From Fidelibacterota bacterium (lineage in GTDB: Bacteria > Fidelibacterota > UBA2242 > B5-G15): a stretch of DNA of 9,983 nucleotides. Positions 1 to 6,404 of this stretch are shown here, in pieces. Position 1 is the stretch's first letter. Each line of letters starts with the position of its first letter. The DNA lies in assembly GCA_003645825.1 (NCBI GenBank), contig QNCQ01000048.1, positions 1 to 9,983 of the forward strand, given 5' to 3'. The notes under the pieces are model-generated. The model was not told the origin of the DNA and did no database searches. It saw only the letters and a list, made by a program, of their open reading frames with translations. A program made the translations under genes and the position numbers.

Positions 1-1773
1 ATCAGGATTCTGAATTATCTGTGCTATAGCGGATAGCGCTTTTAAATGGAAAGTTCTTTCGTCTCTTGTGCCGATTAAAAGAAAGACAGCGTAAACTGGA
101 GGCATTTCCTCCGTAAAAGTTATCCCTCCTTCGCATCTTGCGATAAGCATATCGAATTTTTTCTGGCCTTCAATTGTGATATGGGGCACTGCAAGGCCTG
201 GTCTTATTTCTGTTGTTGATTCTTTTTCTCGCTCGATTAGTCTGTTATAAATATGTTCTGGAGCAATCTTTAGCCTCTTTCCAAGTTCCTGAGAAGCCAG
301 CTGGAAAAATTGTTGCAGAGGTATTGTTTCTTTTAAATCCAGGATAGCCGCTTTCTTGACAAGTTTGTCAAATCTATCTTCTATTATCTCGTCTCTTTCT
401 TTAAGAATGTTTGTTAGCTCTGTGGAAAGAGTTTTGTCTGCGAATTTTTTATCAGTGATTCTTTCTATTATATAGATTAGAGCCGATTTTCTGAAAGTAA
501 ATTCTCTTTTATAAATGAGGTGCCAGGTAATTGCTGTAAGAATGAAAATGCTCATTCCCGCAAGCACTTTGAGTCCTAATAGAGCTAACAATGACATATA
601 CGCTACGACCCCGGCAATTTGTATCCACGGATATAATGGGGATTTGAAAGATGGTTTATAATTCAGGATTCTGCTTTCTCTCATTACAATTACTGCCAGG
701 AGTATGAAGATAAATTCCAGTAATTTGAAAGCGCTGGCTATTTTGACCAGGTTTTTTATGTCGAGTATGGAAATGTTTAGTAATATTATGGCACCCGTGA
801 GCAGTACGGAGAAAGTTGGTATTCTTGACTTCCTAGATATTTGAGAGAGAAAAGAGGGAAGTAGCTTGTCTCTCGACATAGCCAGGGGAAATCTTGCCGC
901 TGTCATTAAGCCTGCATTTCCTGTTGTGAGAACAGCCATGATACCTGCTATTGTAAGAAGTATTTCTCCCGGTAAACCCATGATTTTGAAAGCTGAAATG
1001 GAGAGGGGGACGAGTGTTTTGTCAAACTCTTTTTGTGTCAGCGTACCTATTACAACAAAGACACAGAGTGTGTATAAGAGCCAGACAATAAAGAAAGAGG
1101 AGAACATTCCTCTTTTTATTGTTTTCCCCGGATTCTTTACTTCTTCTGCAATGCTGGAAACTTTTGTTAATCCTCCGTATGAGATAAAGACTAGACCAAT
1201 TCCTGCTATTAGAGTCTGAACGGTAAACTGCTTGGAGTGAAGGAGGTAGTAGAGATTTACCTTGGGCATTCCGGTAGCTATGTATATTATCAAAATAGTT
1301 ATTAGGGAGAGTACAAGAAAATTTTGAATACCACTCGATATTCTTATATTAAAAAGGTTAAGTATGGTGAAGAGGGTGCAAAAAAGGACAGCAATTAGTT
1401 TTATTATCGTTCCAGAATTCGGGAAAATAAGGGTAACAAATGCTCCAATACCGATGAAGCTGAAGGCGCTTTTCATGCACAAGGAGAGCCAGGATGTCAG
1501 CCCCCCGACCGTTCCTAGCAAAGAGCCAAGGCTTCTTTCTATGAAAAAATAGCTACCTCCTGCTTTGGGCATGGCTGTGGTAAGTTCAATTTTAGCAAAG
1601 ATTGCTGGTAGGAATAGTAAACCTGCCAAAAAGTAGCATATTATCATAGATGGCCCTAGGTCAGAGTAAAGGATTGCCGGTAATATAAATAGTCCTGAGC
1701 TTATCATTGCACCGGAAGCGATTGAAAAAACGTCGAGAGTGTTCAAGCCCTTGCTTAATTTATATTGTTTCAT
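1..1773 (-). CDS. APC-family amino acid permease fused to a PTS EIIA type-2-like domain (3' end cut off by window)
   Basis: The frame is open from ATG at 1773 to the window edge (591 residues, no stop). GGGAG at 1782-1786 lies 8 nt upstream and supports this start. Residues about 14-425 are very hydrophobic, with roughly 12 membrane segments. The first carries the APC-type unwound motif SGAMISSGLF (19-28), so the likely role is proton-coupled amino acid or amine uptake at the inner membrane; substrate unknown. A charged cytoplasmic linker (about 426-470, containing KERDEIIEDRFD) leads into a domain from about 471. That domain resembles PTS EIIA type 2 (fructose/mannitol/PtsN class): it has RPGLAVPH with His531 where the family is phosphorylated, then GGITF and PVYAVFLLIG. 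The EIIA fold usually needs about 145-150 residues, so perhaps 25-30 are missing beyond the edge. I infer that phosphorylation or ligand state of the tail controls transport. Such permease-EIIA fusions exist in other bacteria but I know of no defined substrate. The family call is firm; specificity is not. Confidence 0.9.
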   Translation of the reverse strand, partial: MKQYKLSKGLNTLDVFSIASGAMISSGLFILPAILYSDLGPSMIICYFLAGLLFLPAIFAKIELTTAMPKAGGSYFFIERSLGSLLGTVGGLTSWLSLCMKSAFSFIGIGAFVTLIFPNSGTIIKLIAVLFCTLFTILNLFNIRISSGIQNFLVLSLITILIIYIATGMPKVNLYYLLHSKQFTVQTLIAGIGLVFISYGGLTKVSSIAEEVKNPGKTIKRGMFSSFFIVWLLYTLCVFVVIGTLTQKEFDKTLVPLSISAFKIMGLPGEILLTIAGIMAVLTTGNAGLMTAARFPLAMSRDKLLPSFLSQISRKSRIPTFSVLLTGAIILLNISILDIKNLVKIASAFKLLEFIFILLAVIVMRESRILNYKPSFKSPLYPWIQIAGVVAYMSLLALLGLKVLAGMSIFILTAITWHLIYKREFTFRKSALIYIIERITDKKFADKTLSTELTNILKERDEIIEDRFDKLVKKAAILDLKETIPLQQFFQLASQELGKRLKIAPEHIYNRLIEREKESTTEIRPGLAVPHITIEGQKKFDMLIARCEGGITFTEEMPPVYAVFLLIGTRDERTFHLKALSAIAQIIQNPD

Positions 1774-1797
1774 CGTGTATTCTCCCATTCCGATGAT

Positions 1798-1826
1798 AAA
1801 ATAAAAAAATATTTGGTTTCTGCTAA
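1798..1826 (-). promoter_or_regulatory. Possible promoter of the permease-EIIA gene
   Basis: On the minus strand TTAGCA (1821-1826) and TATTTT (1798-1803) are separated by 17 nt. The predicted transcript would have a very short leader containing GGGAG before the ATG at 1773. Each hexamer is an imperfect sigma70-like match in an AT-rich stretch, so chance agreement is possible. Confidence 0.3.
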
Positions 1827-1843
1827 GAAAAATGTATGGGTTG

Positions 1844-1872
1844 TTGCAAAATTACCGTGATGGAACTACATT
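1844..1872 (+). promoter_or_regulatory. Probable promoter of the small charged protein gene
   Basis: TTGCAA (1844-1849) and TACATT (1867-1872) are separated by exactly 17 nt, and each matches 4 of 6 consensus bases. The predicted start near 1879 leaves about 20 nt of leader, ending in the AGGAG-type ribosome site before ATG 1900. The arrangement diverges from the permease promoter. Confidence 0.4.
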
Positions 1873-1899
1873 AAAGAAGGAAGGAAAATAGGAGCAAAT

Positions 1900-2262
1900 A
1901 TGAGAAAGGTTAAAGAATGTTACCTTAAAATTTTGAAGATAGAGCTGGAAGATTTGAAAGATGATATTGAACAGTTGATAGAAGAAACCAGGAAGGAAAA
2001 AGATGCCGGTAAACTTACAAATTATGTGTTCTTTCAAAATATCGCTTTGTTCAAAAATGAGCTTTTGGGGTTGAATGTTTTTGAGGACATTATTGAATCG
2101 ACCAACCCGGAGGATTTTGATAACCTTGATGAGATGATTGTTCATCTCAAGGAAAGGTTTTTCAAGAAGATAAAGACTCTGGGGCTGGCAGAAGCGATTA
2201 GAGTGTATGTAGGAAGGAAAATGACTAAGGCAAAAAGGTACGTAGTAGAGAGGAGAGTGTAA
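1900..2262 (+). CDS. Hypothetical small charged helical protein (120 aa)
   Basis: I do not recognise this protein. The ATG is preceded by TAGGAGCAAAT, a well-spaced Shine-Dalgarno site, and a plausible promoter lies just upstream. The sequence is rich in Lys, Glu, Leu and Ile and has no signal peptide or membrane segment. Residues 1-35 show spaced hydrophobics among charges, as in an amphipathic or coiled-coil helix (KIELEDLKDDIEQLIEE). Residues 60-95 form a second predicted helical stretch after a Thr-Asn-Pro turn (68-70). The last 20 residues are strongly basic (GRKMTKAKRYVVERRV) and could bind nucleic acid or an acidic partner. No catalytic motif or zinc-binding cysteine set is visible. 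It is transcribed away from the permease-EIIA gene, so a regulatory link is possible but unsupported. A longer opposite-strand frame exists here but lacks start signals and reads as low-complexity Phe/Ser/Leu. Confidence 0.7.
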   Translation: MRKVKECYLKILKIELEDLKDDIEQLIEETRKEKDAGKLTNYVFFQNIALFKNELLGLNVFEDIIESTNPEDFDNLDEMIVHLKERFFKKIKTLGLAEAIRVYVGRKMTKAKRYVVERRV

Positions 2263-2268
2263 TACAGT

Positions 2269-2287
2269 ACTTCTTCGAGGGGGAAGT
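2269..2287 (+). other. Small hairpin just after the hypothetical gene
   Basis: Six bases after the stop codon at 2260-2262, ACTTCTTC and GGGGAAGT can pair over 8 positions (two of them G-T) around a GAG loop. No T-run follows, so it is not a standard intrinsic terminator. It may be an mRNA 3'-end structure or chance. Confidence 0.2.
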
Positions 2288-2374
2288 GTTGACGGTTGGG
2301 CGATGGATGGGTAAGTTAAGGAAGATGGTTTGGTATACATTGTCTCTTACTAATGTAACGTTCTTGGAGAGAAT

Positions 2375-2422
2375 ATGCTCTTTTTGATTGATAATGAAGA
2401 AGAAATGAGATCAAAATATTAA
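2375..2422 (+). CDS. Possible 15-codon leader ORF (doubtful)
   Basis: ATG at 2375 follows GGAG (2366-2369) by 5 nt and opens a 15-codon frame, MLFLIDNEEEMRSKY, ending at TAA 2420-2422. That is 21 nt before the ATG of the next gene. The ribosome site is good, but the frame is short enough to occur by chance. It could be a translated leader of the downstream membrane protein gene or nothing at all. Confidence 0.15.
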   Translation: MLFLIDNEEEMRSKY

Positions 2423-2443
2423 CTTTCTGCCGGTGGGGTGGAC

Positions 2444-2845
2444 ATGGAAATAAGGAACAAAAGAGAGCTGAAAACATTGTTATTTTTACTGATTCTGTTA
2501 ATGCAACCCATTTCGATGCTCTTTAACGTCAAAGAAAGAGGTTTAGTGTTTTATGTAATATGGGTTGTTTTTATCGGAGGGGTTTTTCTGATCGTTTATA
2601 TTTTTCGTAAAAACATAGCTCCTTATGTTTATAAGTCAGATAATTCCGGAATTTACATAAGAGGTTGTAAAACAGGATATTATGATCCAGATTTTATTAG
2701 CGTTGAAAATATCTCAAATGTATCGGAGTTTGGGAAAAGCAGAATAGTTATAGAGTTAAAGAATAATGATAGGATAGAGGTGAAGTTATCTCGCAAATAT
2801 AGAGATACGGTGTTGGAGGATATTAAAAGTAGAATAGGACTCTGA
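2444..2845 (+). CDS. Small two-helix membrane protein with PH-like soluble tail (133 aa), hypothetical
   Basis: Residues 10-28 and 34-54 are two hydrophobic helices joined by a short charged loop (NVKERG), followed by basic FRKN, so the N-terminus and the tail probably both face the cytoplasm. Residues about 62-130 alternate polar and hydrophobic residues like beta strands (GIYIRG, RIVIELKNNDRIEVKL) and end in a helix (DTVLEDIKSRIG). That order resembles the small bacterial PH-like membrane proteins, though I cannot assign a family. I chose ATG 2444 because the G-rich GGTGGGG (2432-2438) precedes it at a usable distance. The in-frame GTG two codons earlier overlaps that G-rich site and has nothing comparable before it. 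It lies 181 bp after the charged protein gene and 198 bp before the CorC pair on the same strand. Function unknown. Confidence 0.65.
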   Translation: MEIRNKRELKTLLFLLILLMQPISMLFNVKERGLVFYVIWVVFIGGVFLIVYIFRKNIAPYVYKSDNSGIYIRGCKTGYYDPDFISVENISNVSEFGKSRIVIELKNNDRIEVKLSRKYRDTVLEDIKSRIGL

Positions 2846-2968
2846 GACCGAATATAAAATTGCAGTTCGTTGTAAGTTGTATCATTTAGGCGTGATAATA
2901 GTTGGGTTTTGAAAGATTTCCTTTTCTTTTAAGTGGTATTTCGAGCGAAAGGGTATCGGCGAGTGTAA

Positions 2969-2997
2969 TTGTAAAATTATGCTTCCGTTATTATATT
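2969..2997 (+). promoter_or_regulatory. Probable promoter of the CNNM/CorC gene pair
   Basis: TTGTAA (2969-2974) and TATATT (2992-2997) are separated by 17 nt and match 4 of 6 and 5 of 6 consensus bases. The predicted start near 3004 gives a leader of about 40 nt to the ATG at 3044. This is the best promoter-like pair in the window. Confidence 0.45.
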
Positions 2998-3010
2998 TAT
3001 ATTGGTGTTT

Positions 3011-3034
3011 ATGAAAAAGGTCAGGAGGGAATAA
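3011..3034 (+). CDS. Possible 7-codon upstream ORF before the CorC pair (MKKVRRE)
   Basis: ATG 3011 opens a 7-codon frame whose AGG-AGG codons (3023-3028) are also the only strong Shine-Dalgarno sequence before the next gene. Its TAA at 3032-3034 lies 9 nt before ATG 3044. Ribosomes translating it would cover and then release the downstream site. It may be fortuitous. Confidence 0.2.
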   Translation: MKKVRRE

Positions 3035-3043
3035 ACCCGGGTA

Positions 3044-4300
3044 ATGTTGGTTGTTTCTATTCAGATTGTTTTGATAGTAATTTTGCTTTTCCTTTCGGCT
3101 TTTTTTTCTGGTTCTGAAACAGCTCTTTTTTCCCTTTCAGAGGCTCAGGTAGAAAAGATTGTTATTAAAAATCCATCGAAGGGTAAAAGAATAAAGTCCC
3201 TTCTTGAAAGTCCTCGAAGACTCATAATAACAATACTTCTTGGAAACGAGTTTGTAAACATTTCAATATCTTCGCTTTCTGCAGGGTTGATAATGTACCT
3301 TACAGGGGATGAAGTCCCCTGGATAAACCTTATTATAGTTTTTCCATTGCTTTTGCTTTTCGGAGAGATAACCCCGAAGTCTTTTGCTCTCAGGAATAAC
3401 GAAAAGTTTGCGGAGTTTGTCTGCAATCCTCTGAGTGTTTTCTCTCGCTGTATCGCGCCTGTGCGTTGGATAATAAGAAATATTTCTGACCTTTTTGTGA
3501 ATCTATTTGTAAGGAAGGGTGCTCGGAGAGAGAATATTCTCACAGAGGATGTGGTTAGATCGATAATAGACGAAGGTGAAAAAGAAGGTATAATTGACTC
3601 TCTTGAGAAAGAGTTTATTTTCAAAATCTTTGATTTTGGAGATACAATTGTTCGTGACATTATGACTCCGAGGGCTAATATGTTTATGCTTTCCTATGAA
3701 ATGGAACTTAAAGAAATGATAAAGGAAATAAAGAGGAACCATTATTCAAAAGTCCCAATCTATAGTGGTAACCAGGATAATATAGTGGGAATACTATTTG
3801 CAACTGACTTGATAGGTCTGACAGAAAAGGAAATTGCCGACTCCCGGTCGACTTTAAATAAAATACTCAGGAAGCCTTATTTTATACCCGAGACAAAGAA
3901 GGCTGAAAGTTTATTCCAAGCGTTTCGCAAGAGAAAGATATCGATAGCAGTAGTGCTTGACGAGTACGGAGGAGTTGTTGGCCTGGTGACCATGGAAGAC
4001 CTTCTTGAAGAAATATTTGGGGAAATCTCTGATGAGTTCGAAAAAGAGGAAAGAAAATGCGAAAAGATAGATCAGAATACTTACAGGGTTCATTCTACGA
4101 TGACTCTTGAGGAGTTTAACAGGATTTTCGGGACGGATCTTTATTCGGATGAGGTTGATACTATTGGAGGATTTGTTTTTTCTTTGTTTGGTGAACTTCC
4201 TACAGTTAATTCTGTGGTGAGGTATGAGAACCTTACCTTTAAAGTTGAAAAAGTGCTTAACAACCGTATCGAAGTACTACTGGTAATGAAAAAGGGATAG
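3044..4300 (+). CDS. CNNM/CorC-family transporter (HlyC-like hemolysin family), first paralog
   Basis: This 418-residue protein has the full family layout. Residues 1-150 form the CNNM (DUF21) membrane domain, with FFSGSETAL (20-28), GNEFVNI (67-73) and FGEITPKS (106-113), which hold the conserved Ser, Asn and Glu positions of the metal site. A CBS pair covers about 200-330, with MTPR at 207-210 and DEYGGVVGLVTMEDLLEEIFG at 306-326. The CorC/HlyC C-terminal domain covers about 340-417 (VDTIGGFVF). Family members export or regulate Mg2+ or Co2+, probably coupled to Na+, and the CBS pair senses ATP or Mg2+. True hemolysin activity is unlikely. The AGGAGG site is 15 nt from the ATG, unusually far, but an in-frame TAA at 3032 rules out an upstream start; TTG 3047 is the only near alternative. 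The gene is followed after one base by a paralog. Confidence 0.92.
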   Translation: MLVVSIQIVLIVILLFLSAFFSGSETALFSLSEAQVEKIVIKNPSKGKRIKSLLESPRRLIITILLGNEFVNISISSLSAGLIMYLTGDEVPWINLIIVFPLLLLFGEITPKSFALRNNEKFAEFVCNPLSVFSRCIAPVRWIIRNISDLFVNLFVRKGARRENILTEDVVRSIIDEGEKEGIIDSLEKEFIFKIFDFGDTIVRDIMTPRANMFMLSYEMELKEMIKEIKRNHYSKVPIYSGNQDNIVGILFATDLIGLTEKEIADSRSTLNKILRKPYFIPETKKAESLFQAFRKRKISIAVVLDEYGGVVGLVTMEDLLEEIFGEISDEFEKEERKCEKIDQNTYRVHSTMTLEEFNRIFGTDLYSDEVDTIGGFVFSLFGELPTVNSVVRYENLTFKVEKVLNNRIEVLLVMKKG

Positions 4301-4301
4301 G

Positions 4302-5552
4302 ATGGAAATCTGGGTTGCTGCTATAATAATTTTACTTTGTGTTCTATGTGAGGGCTTTTTTTCTGGTTCTGAAATAGCAATAGTTTCAATAGATAGAGCT
4401 CTCCTTCAGCATAGAATTCGCCAGGGAAGTAGGGCGGCTAGGATTGTGTGGCACTACTTGAAAAAACCTGAGATGCTTTTAGGGACAACTCTTGTTGGTA
4501 CCAATTTATGTTCAATAACAAGCACTACTCTTTCCGCGTATATCTTTTATTCTCTCATGGGTGAACCGGGAGTCCCCGTTTCAATCATTTTGATCTCTTT
4601 CGTCAACTGGATATTTGCAGAGATTGTTCCTAAGAGTGTTTACCAGCAAGAAGCAGATTTAATAACCCTGAGGATAATATATGTTCTGCGGTTTTTTTCG
4701 ATAATTTTTTATCCTCTCCTTGTAATATCTATGAACATTTCCTACGGTGTAAACAGGCTTTTAAAGGGGGAAAAAACGGGTTTGAGACAAATGTCGTTTA
4801 TCAGCAGGGAGGAGTTAAAAATTATAATGAATATGAAGGGAGAAGCCTACACGGATATCAAACCTGACGAAAGAAAGATGATAAATCGTTTGCTATCCTT
4901 CAAAGAAAAAGAAGCAAGGGAGGTTATGGTACCTCTAATAGATGTTGCACTTATTTCTGAGAGTGCAACAGTGAAGGAAGCGGTGGAGAAATTTGTTGGC
5001 ACAAAGCACCGTAGATTACCCGTATTCAGGGAAAGAGTTTATAATATCGTGGGTATATTGAATAGCTTTGATATTCTCGGGGAAGATAAAAATAAGAAAG
5101 TGCTGGAGTATGTTCGCCCTGCTTATTATGTTCCTCCATCGGCGAAAGCAGCAGATGTTCTACAGGATTTGCAATCCAGCGGGAATAGTATGGCGATTGT
5201 TGTTGATGAATACGGAACAGCAGAAGGGATTGTTACCATTGAAGATATACTTGAAGAGGTTGTGGGGGAGATAGAAGATGAATATGATGCTGTAATTCCA
5301 AGATACGTTAAAAATCCCGATGGGAGTATTACAGTAAAAGGGAAAATGCCTGTGGTTGAATTTAATGAACTTACCGGGGCAAATATTCCGAGAGGTGATT
5401 ATGAAACTGTTAGCGGTTTTATTATAGAGCGCCTGAGGAGGATTCCTTTCCCGGGAGAAAAGGTAACTTTTGGAGATTATGAATTCACAATACAGAAGGC
5501 AACTAAAAGAGCTATTTTGGAAGTAAAGGTAAAAAGACTCAATCAAAAATAG
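4302..5552 (+). CDS. CNNM/CorC-family transporter, second tandem paralog
   Basis: This 416-residue protein repeats the layout of the gene before it: CNNM membrane domain (about 1-150, GFFSGSEIA 18-26, GTNLCSI 66-72, FAEIVPKS 105-112), CBS pair (about 203-325, second half with VDEYGTAEGIVTIEDILEE) and CorC/HlyC C-terminal domain (about 335-412). The first paralog's MTPR is replaced here by MVPL, and its GE..PK by AE..PK. These are consistent differences that suggest a distinct subgroup, not a recent duplicate. Only one base separates it from the upstream stop, and an AGGG/TAGG site lies within that gene's end, so the two should be translationally coupled. Two different subunits could form a heterodimer (inference), since characterised members are dimers. 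The 3' end overlaps the opposing PAP2 gene by 10 bp. Substrate probably Mg2+ or another divalent cation, unproven. Confidence 0.92.
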   Translation: MEIWVAAIIILLCVLCEGFFSGSEIAIVSIDRALLQHRIRQGSRAARIVWHYLKKPEMLLGTTLVGTNLCSITSTTLSAYIFYSLMGEPGVPVSIILISFVNWIFAEIVPKSVYQQEADLITLRIIYVLRFFSIIFYPLLVISMNISYGVNRLLKGEKTGLRQMSFISREELKIIMNMKGEAYTDIKPDERKMINRLLSFKEKEAREVMVPLIDVALISESATVKEAVEKFVGTKHRRLPVFRERVYNIVGILNSFDILGEDKNKKVLEYVRPAYYVPPSAKAADVLQDLQSSGNSMAIVVDEYGTAEGIVTIEDILEEVVGEIEDEYDAVIPRYVKNPDGSITVKGKMPVVEFNELTGANIPRGDYETVSGFIIERLRRIPFPGEKVTFGDYEFTIQKATKRAILEVKVKRLNQK

Positions 5553-6397
5553 TTTTTGTATTTATCGAATAGACTGTTTGCGAGTTTAAAGAATAAGAAA
5601 CCAGTTATCAAACCTGCCAGAGAGTCAATTGTATAGTGGTAGCTGCAATAGATTGTAGCGATAAAAATTCCTGCTGTAAAGATACCAACTATCCAGGCTC
5701 TTCTTCTGAAAAAATTCCGTGAGAAAAGATAGACCATCAGGCTTGCAGATACATGGGTGCTGGGGAAAGCTCCTCCTCCCTGCTCGCCAAACCTGTATAT
5801 TAGCTTCATTATGGGTATGAAAATCCTGCCATTTCCGAAAAGTTTGTCTCTCATACATATCGGTCCGTCACTGGGGAAGATCATAAAGAAAAAGTAGTGG
5901 ATGTAGAGCATTAAAACTATACCAAAAATCATTCTTTTGAAGAATTCCTCGTCTTTGAGAAAAATAAACAGAGCAGGCAAGAAAAGAATTATGTAGTACG
6001 AGAAATAAAAAGCGTGCATCAGTTCATCAATCAATGCGGAATTTATTTTTGGAGATAGGATTTTGTAGAGAGGGGTTCCTGTTATCTGAGTATCAAGCTT
6101 TGCAAGAAAACTGTCAAAGGTATTCGGGAAGATAAGATTGTCGAGAGTGGAAGCTTCAACATAGAAAAACAGACAGGATATTAGAGGAAACCATAAGTGT
6201 ACCCAGTGCCAGAAGTTTCTTTCCCTGTCCATTCGTATCGAGATCAGCAGGATGAGAAACAATAAAAGGTTGATACTCACAAAGTTCATGTATTTCTGCC
6301 GTGTCTGGTTTTCTAGGATAAGAATGATGACTGCAATAAATAGACAAAAAAACGCTACCAGATAATCTGTTAATATCGCTTTTTTTCTTATTTCCAT
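5543..6397 (-). CDS. PAP2-family membrane phosphatase/phosphotransferase (PAP2_3/Aur1-like)
   Basis: This 284-residue protein has about six membrane segments. Motif 2 is GGGAFPSTHVSASL (207-220), with PSTH (212-215) giving His215. Motif 3 is YHYTIDSLAG (253-262), with His254 as the expected nucleophile and Asp258. The first motif is FPSDGPI (174-180), as in the Aur1-like PAP2_3 branch, not the classic KX6RP. Position 248, where classic PAP2 enzymes have Arg, is Thr, which also fits that branch. Members remove or transfer phosphate-containing groups on membrane lipids: phosphatidic acid, prenyl diphosphates, or inositol-phosphate transfer to ceramide in the Aur1 group. Which of these applies cannot be read here. 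The start lies 7 bp after the SDR stop and has no clear Shine-Dalgarno site, so translation is probably coupled to that gene. The 3' end overlaps the convergent CorC gene. Confidence 0.88.
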   Translation of the reverse strand: MEIRKKAILTDYLVAFFCLFIAVIILILENQTRQKYMNFVSINLLLFLILLISIRMDRERNFWHWVHLWFPLISCLFFYVEASTLDNLIFPNTFDSFLAKLDTQITGTPLYKILSPKINSALIDELMHAFYFSYYIILFLPALFIFLKDEEFFKRMIFGIVLMLYIHYFFFMIFPSDGPICMRDKLFGNGRIFIPIMKLIYRFGEQGGGAFPSTHVSASLMVYLFSRNFFRRRAWIVGIFTAGIFIATIYCSYHYTIDSLAGLITGFLFFKLANSLFDKYKNYF

Positions 6398-6404
6398 ATA
6401 TAAT

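Noticed and set aside
866..1552. Two plus-strand frames (866-1219, 1364-1552) inside the permease
   Set aside because: They are antisense to a continuous, motif-bearing permease reading frame and have no start signals.
1852..2340. 162-codon minus-strand frame opposite the small charged protein gene
   Set aside because: It lacks a ribosome site and reads as Phe/Ser/Pro/Leu-rich low-complexity sequence. The plus-strand frame inside it has a promoter, a Shine-Dalgarno site and normal protein composition.
2902..3117. 71-codon plus-strand frame before and into the first CorC gene
   Set aside because: It has a non-ATG start without a ribosome site, overlaps the CorC promoter and membrane domain in another frame, and ends in Phe-rich sequence produced by the T-run.
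3099..3120. Near-identical 20-base match shared by the starts of the two CorC genes (also near 4350-4371)
   Set aside because: It encodes the conserved FFSGSE motif in both paralogs and includes a T-run; it is explained by shared ancestry and codon choice, not by a mobile repeat.
3145..3742. Minus-strand frames inside the first CorC gene
   Set aside because: They are antisense shadows of a complete, well-conserved protein.
3044..5552. Hemolysin/toxin function suggested by the 'hemolysin' family name
   Set aside because: The CNNM-CBS-CorC architecture is that of divalent-cation transport; the name is historical.
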